NCBI RefSeq assembly: GCF_014257025.1
Contig: NZ_JACMSF010000042.1
Location: forward strand, 20,203 to 84,202
Origin: Streptomyces cupreus
GTDB taxonomy: Bacteria; Actinomycetota; Actinomycetes; Streptomycetales; Streptomycetaceae
Direction of reading: 5' to 3'
DNA length: 64,000 nt
Position numbers and translations under genes: made by a program
Shown: piece by piece, positions 51,354 to 59,094 of the stretch
How the letters are laid out: each line of letters starts with the position of its first letter
Numbering within the stretch: position 1 is the stretch's first letter
Notes under the pieces: model-generated
Database searches by the model: none
What the model saw: only the letters and a program-made list of their open reading frames with translations
What the model was told of the DNA's origin: nothing

Positions 51354-53171
51354 ATGCGGCGCTACCCGCCCATCGCCGACCACGGAATGATCGGCGACCT
51401 CCAGACCGCTGCTCTCGTCTCCTCCGACGGCGTCGTCGACTGGTTCTGCGCACCGCGCTTCGACTCGCCCAGCGTCTTCGCCTCCCTGCTCGACCACGAC
51501 CGCGGCGGCCACTTCGCGATCACCGTGGAGCGCGCGGACGTGACCACACGCCAGCTCTACCTGGCCGACACCGCCGTACTCATCACCCGGTTCCTCACCC
51601 CCGACGGCGTCGGCGAGGTCGTCGACTTCATGCCCGTCGACCGCCCGGAGACGGCCACGGACCGCCACCGGCTGGTCAGGGTCATGCGGGTGACCCGGGG
51701 CCGGGTCCGCTTCTCGCTCACCTGCCGCCCCCGCTTCGACTACGCCCGCGCCGACCACCGCCTCACCCTGCACCAGGACACGGCACACTTCTCAGGCCCA
51801 GGCACCGAGGCCTTCCTCCAGACGGCGGGACCGGTGTCGCTGCAGCCGGACGGCCAGGACGTGCGCGCCTTCGTGGAACTGGACCCGGGGCATCTTGCTG
51901 CGGCCGTGCTGACGGTGTGCGCGGCGGGCGGCGAGCCGCCCCCACGACCGACGGCCGACGGCATCCGCACACAGTTCGAGGACACATACCGCTTCTGGCA
52001 CCGCTGGATCCGACGCAGCCGCTACCGGGGCCGCTGGCTGGAGACGGTCAACCGGTCCGCGATCACACTGAAGCTGCTCACCTACGCCCCCACCGGCGCC
52101 CCCGTCGCCGCCGCGACCGCCGGCCTGCCCGAGCAGCTCGGCGGCGAACGCAACTGGGACTACCGCTACACCTGGGTCCGGGACGCCTCGCTCTCCCTTC
52201 AGGCCCTGTTCGGCCTGGGCTTCACCGAGGAGGCCCACGCCTTCCGGCACTGGGTCGGCGACCGGCTGCGCGAGGGCCGCACGGTCACCGGCGAGCCACT
52301 GCAGATCATGTACCGCATCGACGGCGACCCCCATCTCGCCGAGGAGACCCTCGGTCACCTGGAGGGCTACGGCGGCTCTGCCCCCGTCCGCATCGGCAAC
52401 GGCGCCGCCGACCAGCTCCAGCTCGACATCTACGGCGAGGCGGTGCACGCCCTCACCCGAGCCGAGGACCTCGCCCACTTCATGGGGTACGAGGGCTGGC
52501 GGGCCCTGTCCGGTGTGCTCGACTGGCTGGCCGAGCACTGGGACCGCCCCGACGAGGGCATCTGGGAGACCCGGGGCGGCCGGCAGGACTTCACCTACAG
52601 CCGGCTGATGTGCTGGACCGCCTTCGACCGCGGCATCCGCGTCGCCCGTGACCTGGCCCGCCCCGCCGACCTGGTCGGCTGGACCACCGCCCGCGACGGC
52701 ATCTTCGACCAGATCATGGAGCGCGGCTGGAGCGAGCGGCGCCGGGCGTTCGTCCAGCACTACGGCAGCGAGGTCCTGGACGCCTCACTGCTGCTGATGC
52801 CGGCGGTCGGCTTCATCACCCCCCACGACCCGCGCTGGCTGTCCACCCTCGACGCCATGGACACCGAACTGGTCTCCGACAGCCTGGTCTACCGCTACGA
52901 CCCCGCCGCCTCCCCGGACGGCCTGCGCGGCAGCGAGGGCACCTTCTCGCTGTGCAGCTTCCTCTACGTCGATGCCCTCGCCCGCTCAGGCCGCCTCGAA
53001 CAGGCCCGCTACGCCTTCGACAAGATGCTGACCTACGCCAACCATGTCGGCCTGTTCGCCGAGGAGATCGGCCCCACCGGCGAACAACTGGGCAACTTTC
53101 CCCAGGCGTTCACCCACCTCGCCCTCATCACGGCGGCCCTGGCCCTGGACGAGGAGCTGGACGCCTCTTAG
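51354..53171 (+). CDS. glycoside hydrolase family 15 (glucoamylase/trehalase-like)
   Basis: 605 residues from the ATG at 51354, with GGAAGGGG upstream. The N-terminal beta-sandwich (PPIADHGMIGDLQTAALVSS, DGVVDWFCAPRFDSPSVFAS) and the (alpha/alpha)6 barrel (GGERNWDYRYTWVRDASLSL, FSLCSFLYVDALARSGRLEQ, FAEEIGPTGEQLGNFPQAFT) match the bacterial GH15 proteins, some of which are trehalases in mycobacteria. Glutamates in WETRGG and EEIGP are the candidate catalytic pair. No signal peptide, so it should be cytoplasmic. Stop codons of this and the GH91 gene overlap; it may not belong to the inulin locus. Confidence 0.9.
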   Translation: MRRYPPIADHGMIGDLQTAALVSSDGVVDWFCAPRFDSPSVFASLLDHDRGGHFAITVERADVTTRQLYLADTAVLITRFLTPDGVGEVVDFMPVDRPETATDRHRLVRVMRVTRGRVRFSLTCRPRFDYARADHRLTLHQDTAHFSGPGTEAFLQTAGPVSLQPDGQDVRAFVELDPGHLAAAVLTVCAAGGEPPPRPTADGIRTQFEDTYRFWHRWIRRSRYRGRWLETVNRSAITLKLLTYAPTGAPVAAATAGLPEQLGGERNWDYRYTWVRDASLSLQALFGLGFTEEAHAFRHWVGDRLREGRTVTGEPLQIMYRIDGDPHLAEETLGHLEGYGGSAPVRIGNGAADQLQLDIYGEAVHALTRAEDLAHFMGYEGWRALSGVLDWLAEHWDRPDEGIWETRGGRQDFTYSRLMCWTAFDRGIRVARDLARPADLVGWTTARDGIFDQIMERGWSERRRAFVQHYGSEVLDASLLLMPAVGFITPHDPRWLSTLDAMDTELVSDSLVYRYDPAASPDGLRGSEGTFSLCSFLYVDALARSGRLEQARYAFDKMLTYANHVGLFAEEIGPTGEQLGNFPQAFTHLALITAALALDEELDAS

Positions 53172-54349
53172 GGCGTGGCCACCAGTGAGTAGTCGGTGGT
53201 GTACGCCTGCAGTTGGGAACTCGCGGCGCTGTAGAGGATCTTCGTGGCCGTCGAGGAGGCGTCGAGGACGACCTTGACGCCGAGGTTGGCGGTGATGTTG
53301 TTGGTGGCCAGGTAGTTACGGGCGCCGCCGGCGACCAGGACGATCGTCGGATCCGCCCCCGACGGGGTGATGTTCGCGGCCGGTACCGAGAAGGAGAACT
53401 GGTTCCCGGTCACGGCGTTGTCGTCGCCGCTGATGCGGACCAGGCCGTAGAGGTCGTCGAAGCGGGTGCTGGTGCCGTCGCCGTACACACGGCGGAAGTG
53501 GTTGCCGGAGACGAGGTTGCCGGAGCTGCCGTTCGACAGGGAGACCATGCTGGGGAAGTTGCTGAGCAGCTTGTTGGCGGAGACGGCGCAGCGGTTGGAG
53601 TTGGTGAGGGTGATGTTGCAGGCCCACAGGATCGTGTTGCCTGAGATGAGCATGCCCTCGGCGTTCTCCGCGAAGACCGAGTATCCCGCCCAGGCGCTGA
53701 TCAGGTATTTGTTGGTGATCTTGGCGACCTGCGAGGCACCGGTGAGTTCGATGCAACTGCCGCACTCGGCTATGAAGTTGTTGGTGAAACTGGCGGCGTC
53801 CGCGCCCCTGACGACCATGGCGTGTTCGAGGTAGACGAACCCCATCCCCTCGAAGCGGAAGGAGTCGTTGTCCGACTGCACCGAGATACCGGTCTTGGAG
53901 TTCCCCGGTGTGTACGGCTTGGAGGACGTCACGCCGTCGATGCAGAAGTCCTGGAAGACGACACCGTTGAGCCGCCCGACGACGGAGGGCGACCCGGAAC
54001 GCTGCACCAGGAACGCCTCGTTGTGGCCGTCGGTGTTCTTCACCCGGATGTGGCTGGCTCCGGGCTGGACCTCGATCCAGGAGCCGGTCGAGGACTCGTC
54101 GCGGATCGCGTTGGACATGAACCCGTGCCCCGAGCCCTTGATCTGCAGGAAGCTGATGTCCACGACGACCCGGGTGAGCAGGTCGTAGTGGCCCGGCGGG
54201 ATGTAGATGACGGCGCCCGGTCTGGTGTTCTGGGTGGTCTGCTTCGACTTGATGTCCGCGATGATCTCGTTGATCACCTTGCCGATGTCGGTGTACGGGG
54301 AGACGGAGGCTCCGGGCCAGGTGGTGACGTCGTAGACGGTGTCCGCCAT
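53168..54349 (-). CDS. inulin fructotransferase (GH91), difructose-anhydride forming
   Basis: 393 residues. The sequence is that of GH91 inulin fructotransferase: MADTVYDVTTWPGASVSPYT, ARPGAVIYIPPGHYDLLTRV-type (here TRPGAVIYIPPGHYDLLTRV), KGSGHGFMSNAIRDESSTGS, EGMGFVYLEHAMVVRGADA and IAECGSCIELTG. The fold is a right-handed beta-helix. The enzyme releases difructose anhydride (DFA I or III) from the inulin chain end. DFA I is more likely here because GH172, whose founding activity is on DFA I, is in the same locus. It has no signal peptide of its own, although family members act outside the cell; a Tat-leader ORF lies just upstream in the same frame. GAAGGGAAAG precedes the ATG. Confidence 0.92.
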   Translation of the reverse strand: MADTVYDVTTWPGASVSPYTDIGKVINEIIADIKSKQTTQNTRPGAVIYIPPGHYDLLTRVVVDISFLQIKGSGHGFMSNAIRDESSTGSWIEVQPGASHIRVKNTDGHNEAFLVQRSGSPSVVGRLNGVVFQDFCIDGVTSSKPYTPGNSKTGISVQSDNDSFRFEGMGFVYLEHAMVVRGADAASFTNNFIAECGSCIELTGASQVAKITNKYLISAWAGYSVFAENAEGMLISGNTILWACNITLTNSNRCAVSANKLLSNFPSMVSLSNGSSGNLVSGNHFRRVYGDGTSTRFDDLYGLVRISGDDNAVTGNQFSFSVPAANITPSGADPTIVLVAGGARNYLATNNITANLGVKVVLDASSTATKILYSAASSQLQAYTTDYSLVATP

Positions 54350-54362
54350 GGGCTTTCCCTTC

Positions 54363-54390
54363 GGGCAGAGGTCAGAGGGCAGAGGTCAGA
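54363..54390. repeat. 14-bp perfect tandem duplication between Tat leader and GH91
   Basis: GGGCAGAGGTCAGA occurs twice without a gap (54363-54376, 54377-54390). It covers the stop codon of the leader ORF and most of the spacer before GH91. Since 14 is not a multiple of three, gain or loss of a copy changes the relative frame of the two ORFs. Confidence 0.9.
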
Positions 54391-54556
54391 GCAGGCCGAC
54401 GATGGCCTCGTACGACGGATGCGGGGCGTTCTCCGGGACCGCCGGGGCGTTTTCGGCGGCCTGCGCGGGGCGCGCGCCCAGGACGGTCAGCGCGGCGAGT
54501 GCGGTGCCGCGCAGCACTGTGCGTCGGGACAGGGGGAGTTGGGTGTCGGAATCCAT
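54386..54556 (-). CDS. 56-residue Tat signal-peptide ORF detached from GH91
   Basis: MDSDTQLPLSRRTVLRG contains the twin-arginine motif SRRTVLR, followed by hydrophobic ALAALTVLG and a cleavage site ARPAQA-AE; then a short mature part (ENAPAVPENAPHPSYEAIVG) and TGA at 54388-54386. GH91 begins 36 bases later in the same frame, with no other stop between. As read, the leader and the enzyme are separate products. Either the leader is a remnant of a once-fused secreted GH91, or the TGA is a sequence error or is read through. GGAG lies before its ATG. Confidence 0.65.
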   Translation of the reverse strand: MDSDTQLPLSRRTVLRGTALAALTVLGARPAQAAENAPAVPENAPHPSYEAIVGLL

Positions 54557-54579
54557 GGGGGCTCCTTGCGAGGTCGAGG

Positions 54580-55470
54580 TCAGCGCACGGCACCCGCGGT
54601 CATGCCCGCGATGACCTGCTTCTGGAAGGCCGCGTAGATCACCAGTTGCGGCAGCAGGACGAGCGTGGCGGACGCCATCATGGCGCCGTGGTCCACGCTG
54701 TAGACGCCCTGGAACTGGGAGACACCGAGGGACACGGTGGTCAGCGTCGGGTCGTTGATGAGCGTGACCGCGAAGGGGAACTCGTTCCAGACGTAGATGA
54801 CGTTGAGGATCGCGAGCGTGGCGACGACCGGCCGCATGAGCGGGAAGACGACCTTCCAGGCCATGCGCCACAGCCCGACCCCGTCCATCACCGCCGCCTG
54901 CTCGATCTCCTCCGGGAAGTCCCGCAGAAACCCGGTCAGCAGCAGGATGTTGAAGGGGATCGTGACGGCGATGTACGGCAGGATCAGCGCGAAGTAGCTG
55001 CCGAACAGGCCGAAGGCGATGTCGAGCCGGTACACCGGGAACAGCAGGACGTACACGGGGATCGCGAGTCCGACGAGGAAGTAGTAGCGCAGGGCGTTCT
55101 GGGTACGTCCGCGGAAGACCATGCGGGTCAGCGCGAACGCCGCCATGTAGGAGATGACCAGTCCGACCGTGACCGAGACGACGGCCAGGATCAGCGTGTT
55201 CTTGTACATCACCAGCAGATTGAGGGTCTCCATGGCCCGCTGGTAGTTGGCCAGGGAGAGATCGGACAGCGAGAACGGGTGGTTCAGGATGTTGTCGTTG
55301 GTCTGGAACGACAGCAGCACGATCCACAGCAGCGGGAACAGGATCACGAAGGTGATCAGGTAGGCGACCGCGGTGGCGACGACCGCCCCGCGGCCCCGGC
55401 GCCGGGGCCGCGGCGGGTCCGTCTCGCGGACCGGCGGCGGTGCCGGACGAGTGCGCACGTCGGTGCTCAA
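54580..55470 (-). CDS. carbohydrate ABC transporter permease (MalG-type)
   Basis: 296 residues with six hydrophobic helices and the cytoplasmic EAA loop (PEEIEQAAVMDGVGLWRMAW, followed by KVVFPLMRP). An N-terminal Pro/Arg-rich tail precedes helix 1 (VVATAVAYLITFVILFPLLW). It pairs with the second permease, whose stop overlaps its start by four bases. It imports an oligosaccharide; from the neighbours, probably difructose anhydride or short fructans. No ATPase gene is in the locus, so a shared MsiK-type ATPase probably energises it. Confidence 0.93.
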   Translation of the reverse strand: MSTDVRTRPAPPPVRETDPPRPRRRGRGAVVATAVAYLITFVILFPLLWIVLLSFQTNDNILNHPFSLSDLSLANYQRAMETLNLLVMYKNTLILAVVSVTVGLVISYMAAFALTRMVFRGRTQNALRYYFLVGLAIPVYVLLFPVYRLDIAFGLFGSYFALILPYIAVTIPFNILLLTGFLRDFPEEIEQAAVMDGVGLWRMAWKVVFPLMRPVVATLAILNVIYVWNEFPFAVTLINDPTLTTVSLGVSQFQGVYSVDHGAMMASATLVLLPQLVIYAAFQKQVIAGMTAGAVR

Positions 55471-56342
55471 CTGGCTTCCTCCTTACGGCGGTTGCCGAGG
55501 AACGTGGCCGCGGAGGCGAGCGCGCCCACCACGAACACCACCACGGCCAGGGCCATGCCGTAGCCGTACTGCTGGGTGGTGAAGGTGATGTGGTACATGT
55601 AGCTGACCATGACCTCGGAGAGGTGGACGGGGCCCCCGCCGGTGAGGGCGTAGACGAGCTCGAAGACCTTGAAGACGCCGGTGACGACGAGTGCGGTGAC
55701 GATGCCGAACGTCTCGCGCAGCATGGGGATCTGGATGTACCGCAGCTTCTGCCGGCGGCCCGCTCCGTCGAGGCTCGCGGCCTCCATCACATCGCGCGGC
55801 AGCATGCGCAGGCCCGCGTAGAAGATGGTCAGGACGAAGCCGATCTGCTGCCAGAGGTAGACCAGGCCGATCGAGTACGGGCTGAGCGTGGGACCGCCGA
55901 TCCACTGTGGATGCGCGGGCACGCCGATCGCCAGCAGGAAGGCGTTCACCAGGCCGATCTCCGGGTCCAGGATGAAGATCCAGATCAGCCCGACGAGGAT
56001 CGGGGCGATGACGGCCGGGGCGAAGACGAGCGCCCGCAGCACGCCGCTGCCCCGGACCCGGCCGCTGAGCAGCACGGCGAGCAGGAAGCCCAGCGGGATC
56101 AGCAGGAACAGGGCGATGCCGAGGATGATCCCGGTGTTGCGCAGGGAGGTCCAGAAGGCGTCGTCCTGTGCCATCTGCCGGTAGTTGTCGAGGCCGGTGA
56201 AGTCGGTGGCGGTGACGCCGTCGTAGTCGCTGAAGCTGTAGTAGAGCGAGTACAGGATCGGGTAGATCATGTACACGCTGTAGATGATCAGGGCCGGCGC
56301 GACCATGAGGGCGAAGTGCCGGCGCGTGCTGAGCCAGTTCAT
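55467..56342 (-). CDS. carbohydrate ABC transporter permease (MalF-type)
   Basis: 291 residues. Six helices, beginning FALMVAPALIIYSVYMIYPI and ending GMALAVVVFVVGALASAAT; EAA loop RDVMEAASLDGAGRRQKLRY. Standard partner of the MalG-type permease. It starts 18 bases after the binding-protein gene. Part of the minus-strand operon binding protein, permease, permease, Tat leader, GH91. Confidence 0.93.
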   Translation of the reverse strand: MNWLSTRRHFALMVAPALIIYSVYMIYPILYSLYYSFSDYDGVTATDFTGLDNYRQMAQDDAFWTSLRNTGIILGIALFLLIPLGFLLAVLLSGRVRGSGVLRALVFAPAVIAPILVGLIWIFILDPEIGLVNAFLLAIGVPAHPQWIGGPTLSPYSIGLVYLWQQIGFVLTIFYAGLRMLPRDVMEAASLDGAGRRQKLRYIQIPMLRETFGIVTALVVTGVFKVFELVYALTGGGPVHLSEVMVSYMYHITFTTQQYGYGMALAVVVFVVGALASAATFLGNRRKEEAS

Positions 56343-56360
56343 GAGGACGCCTGCTTACGC

Positions 56361-57659
56361 CTACTTGATTGTCTTCTGGACGTTCCCGGCTGCCTCTTCG
56401 GGGCTGAGGCTGCCGCCCATCACGCCGTAGAAGCTGTCGTACATGGCGCTCGCCGTGGCCGCGGAGACGACCAGGTCGGGCTGTGCCTTCGGGCTCGTCC
56501 AGCCGGGCTTGGCGGCTTCGGCCAGTACGGCGGCGAACACGGGGTTCTTCGTCGAGTCGACCTGCGGCCGGTACGTGGTCACCGGCGGCTGGGCGTTGTC
56601 GACGAGGATCTTCTGGCCCGCGTCGCTGTAGTAGAACTGGATGAACGCCTTCACCGCGGCGTACTTCTCCTTGTCCTCCTTGACCTTCGCGCTCACCACG
56701 AAGGGCGCCGAGGGGACGTTCATGACGAGCCTTTGCTCCCCGACACCGTCGGAGAAGGTCGGGCCGGCCCAGAAGCCGGTGCTCGGGCCCACCTCGCTCT
56801 GCTGGATCTTCGCCGCCTCCCAGACGCCCGCGTCGAGGAATGCCGCCTTGCCGGCCGTGTAGGACGCGACGGCCTGCGCGTAGGTCTGGGTGTTCATGTT
56901 GGCGGGGAAGGCGCCGGCCTCGGCGAGTTCGCGCACATGCTCGTACAGGCGCAGGAAGTCGGCGTTGTCGTAACGGGCCTCGCCGGAAAGGATCTTCGGG
57001 TACTCGGCCTCGTAGCCGAAGCGGTCGAGCATGGTGAGGAAGGCCCAGACGCTGAACGAGGAGTTGTTCGCGCCCTGCGCGATCGGCACCACGCCGGCGG
57101 CCTTGAGCTTCTTCACCGCGGCCAGCAGGTCCTCGAAGGTCTCGGGGACGGCGATCCGGTGCTCGTCGAGGATCGCCTTGTTGTAGTAGAAGCCGGTGAT
57201 CAGCGCCTGGTACGGGACGCCGTACTGCATGCCGCCTTGCTGGAAGCCGGCGAGCATGCTCGGGGCGAACTTCGCCTTCAGGCCGTTCTCTTCGAGGATC
57301 GGGGTCAGGTCCAGCAGGTCCCCGCTCTTGACCATGGTCTTCGCGAGCGAGTCGTAGACCCAGAAGATCTCCGGCAGGGTGCCGCTCTGCGCCGCGATGG
57401 TCATCCGCTGTTCGTGCTGGTCGACCGGCTGGCCCTCCAGCTTGATCTTCATGTCGGGGTGCTCGGCGTTGAACTCCTGCACCAGCTGCCAGGTCGCCGG
57501 GTCCTGGGTCTTGCTGTCCGGGTTGTGCATGGACAGCGTGATCACGCCGTCCGACGAGGAGCCGTCCGCCGTGTTCACGGCGGAACCGCAGGCCGTGGCG
57601 GTGACGAACAGGGCGCTCGCGGTGGCGGTGAGCAGGAGCCGACGGGATAGGGACGCCAT
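56361..57659 (-). CDS. carbohydrate-binding lipoprotein of the ABC importer
   Basis: 432 residues. Signal MASLSRRLLLTATASALFV with lipobox TATAC, then the family-1 extracellular solute-binding fold (TWQLVQEFNAEHPDMKIKLE, GVPYQALITGFYYNKAILDE, AAFLDAGVWEAAKIQQ). Lipid-anchored to the membrane exterior, it captures the sugar for the two permeases. The first gene of the operon, it is divergent from the LacI gene across a 310-base region with two matching operators. Confidence 0.93.
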   Translation of the reverse strand: MASLSRRLLLTATASALFVTATACGSAVNTADGSSSDGVITLSMHNPDSKTQDPATWQLVQEFNAEHPDMKIKLEGQPVDQHEQRMTIAAQSGTLPEIFWVYDSLAKTMVKSGDLLDLTPILEENGLKAKFAPSMLAGFQQGGMQYGVPYQALITGFYYNKAILDEHRIAVPETFEDLLAAVKKLKAAGVVPIAQGANNSSFSVWAFLTMLDRFGYEAEYPKILSGEARYDNADFLRLYEHVRELAEAGAFPANMNTQTYAQAVASYTAGKAAFLDAGVWEAAKIQQSEVGPSTGFWAGPTFSDGVGEQRLVMNVPSAPFVVSAKVKEDKEKYAAVKAFIQFYYSDAGQKILVDNAQPPVTTYRPQVDSTKNPVFAAVLAEAAKPGWTSPKAQPDLVVSAATASAMYDSFYGVMGGSLSPEEAAGNVQKTIK

Positions 57660-57764
57660 GGTGGTGCTGCCTTCCGGGAGTCGCTGAGGGCGAGTGGGTG
57701 AGGCGAGTCAGGGGCGAGGGAACGGGGCGGAATCCGCGTGGGGAACGGTTCTGCGACATCGGCG

Positions 57765-57780
57765 CGCAAACGTTTCGATG
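57765..57780. promoter_or_regulatory. LacI-type operator 1 (binding-protein side)
   Basis: CGCAAACGTTTCGATG with palindromic centre AAACGTTT. It is 106 bases upstream of the binding-protein start and shares 14 of 16 bases with the second site at 57899-57914. The LacI regulator at 57970 is the expected ligand. Confidence 0.75.
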
Positions 57781-57898
57781 AAAGGTGGCCCAGGACGCTC
57801 CGGGTGTCAATACCGTGTGTCGGGGGAGTTTCCAGCGCTGTTTGTAGCGCCGCTGCTCACACCCATTGACTGACCTCGGTCCCGCGTGCCAAGGTCTG

Positions 57899-57914
57899 CG
57901 CAATCGTTTCGATC
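57899..57914. promoter_or_regulatory. LacI-type operator 2 (lacI side)
   Basis: CGCAATCGTTTCGATC, matching the first site except at two positions. It lies 56 bases before the lacI GTG, suggesting autorepression and a shared inducer for both divergent operons. Confidence 0.72.
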
Positions 57915-57969
57915 CAGCGGCCCGGTAGTGTGGAGCCGGCCCTACGACCCAGGAGGCGGCGAAACAGCA

Positions 57970-58974
57970 GTGGCCACGATCTCCGACGTTGCACGGTTGG
58001 CCGGCGTCTCCACGTCCACCGTGTCGCACGTCATCAACGGCACACGGCCCGTACGCGACGAGACCCGCACACGCGTCGAAGAGGCCGTCAAGGCCACGGG
58101 CTACCGGCGCGACAGCCTGGCCCGGGCGCTGCGCCGCTCACGCACCGACTCCATCGGGCTGATCCTGACGGACGTGTCCGAACCAGCCTTCGCGGCGATG
58201 GCCCGCGGGGTCGAACGGGAGGCCATGGACGCCGGTTTGACCGTGCTGCTCGCCAACTCCGGTGAGGACCCGGAACTTGAGGCCCGGACCCTGGAGGTGC
58301 TCGCCGAGCGCCGGGTCGACGGACTCATCGTCGCCCCGGTCGCCCGGTCCCACCGGGAGGCGATCACCGCGGTCATCGAACAGGGCACGCCCGTCGTCCT
58401 GATCGACCGGCTCGGCGGCGTCAAGGCCGATCAGGTCGGTGTCGAGAACACCGCACCCATGCGGGAGTTGGTGCTGCACATGGTGGCCCACGGCCACCGC
58501 AGGATCGCGCTGGCCGCGGGGGACACCGGCGTCTCCACCATCGCGGAGCGGCGGCGCGGCTATCTCGAAGCGCTCGACGAGGCCGGCATCCCGGCCGACG
58601 AGAGCCTCGTCGTCACCGGCAGCGGCCGCGCGGACGACACCCGTGAGCGCATGACGGGTGTCCTACGGCGGTCGCAGCCGCCCTCGGCGGTGGTCGCCGC
58701 CGGCACCGAGACGGCCGTGGGGGTGCTGGGAGCGGCGAAGGGGCTCGGCCTGAGCGTCCCGGAGGACTTCGCCTTCGCGACGTTCGACGGCTTCCCGCAC
58801 ACGGATCTGTTCCGCCCCGGCATCACCGCGGTCGCCCAGCCGGCCCATGAGATCGGGGCCACGGCGATGCAACTGCTGTTCAGTCGCATCGACGGCAGCC
58901 TGACGTCCCGCCCCCGGACCATCCGCCTGGAGCCGGAGATCACGTACCGCGAATCCTGCGGCTGCCCGGCCTGA
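57970..58974 (+). CDS. LacI-family repressor of the inulin/fructan locus
   Basis: 334 residues from the GTG at 57970, chosen because AGGAGG lies at a good distance and the HTH then begins at residue 1. HTH ATISDVARLAGVSTSTVSHV INGTRPV; hinge TGYRRDSLARALRR; then the periplasmic-binding-like sensor (DSIGLILTDVSEPAFAAMAR, VDGLIVAPVARS, FAFATFDGFPHTDLF). It sits between the ABC importer operon and the GH172-GH32 genes and probably represses both. The inducer is likely a fructose disaccharide or DFA. The 3' end carries a duplicated tail. Confidence 0.93.
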   Translation: MATISDVARLAGVSTSTVSHVINGTRPVRDETRTRVEEAVKATGYRRDSLARALRRSRTDSIGLILTDVSEPAFAAMARGVEREAMDAGLTVLLANSGEDPELEARTLEVLAERRVDGLIVAPVARSHREAITAVIEQGTPVVLIDRLGGVKADQVGVENTAPMRELVLHMVAHGHRRIALAAGDTGVSTIAERRRGYLEALDEAGIPADESLVVTGSGRADDTRERMTGVLRRSQPPSAVVAAGTETAVGVLGAAKGLGLSVPEDFAFATFDGFPHTDLFRPGITAVAQPAHEIGATAMQLLFSRIDGSLTSRPRTIRLEPEITYRESCGCPA

Positions 58975-59020
58975 GCCGCTTCTGAAGCGCGGCTGCCCGG
59001 CCTGAGCCATTTCTGAAGCA
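58959..59020 (+). repeat. 31-bp tandem duplication at the 3' end of lacI
   Basis: CGGCTGCCCGGCCTGAGCC followed by ..TTCTGAAGC occurs at 58959-58989 and again at 58990-59020 with two or so differences. The first copy holds the last codons (CGCPA) and TGA of the repressor gene; the second is outside it. A recent slippage or unequal-crossover duplication. Confidence 0.9.
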
Positions 59021-59024
59021 AGGG

Positions 59025-59055
59025 GGCGGCGGGAGAGGTCCATTCTCCCGCCGCC
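59025..59055. terminator. hairpin between lacI and GH172
   Basis: GGCGGCGGGAGA (59025-59036) pairs with TCTCCCGCCGCC (59044-59055) around GGTCCAT. There is no T-run after it. It may terminate lacI or stabilise the GH172 transcript. A further small repeat ACTGA/TCAGT (59075-59089) encloses the GH172 ribosome site AAGGGG. Confidence 0.7.
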
Positions 59056-59094
59056 GGAGTTCAGCGAAACCATCACTGAAGGGGTCAGTTTCCC

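Noticed and set aside
51354..53171. GH15 gene as part of the inulin locus
   Set aside because: GH15 enzymes act on alpha-glucosides or trehalose, the gene is on the opposite strand and convergent with GH91, and no operator of the locus precedes it.
55440..57650. Plus-strand open frame of 736 codons opposite the ABC transporter genes
   Set aside because: Antisense to two permeases and the binding protein, which have complete family motifs; the frame encodes low-complexity Arg/Gly/Val-rich sequence.
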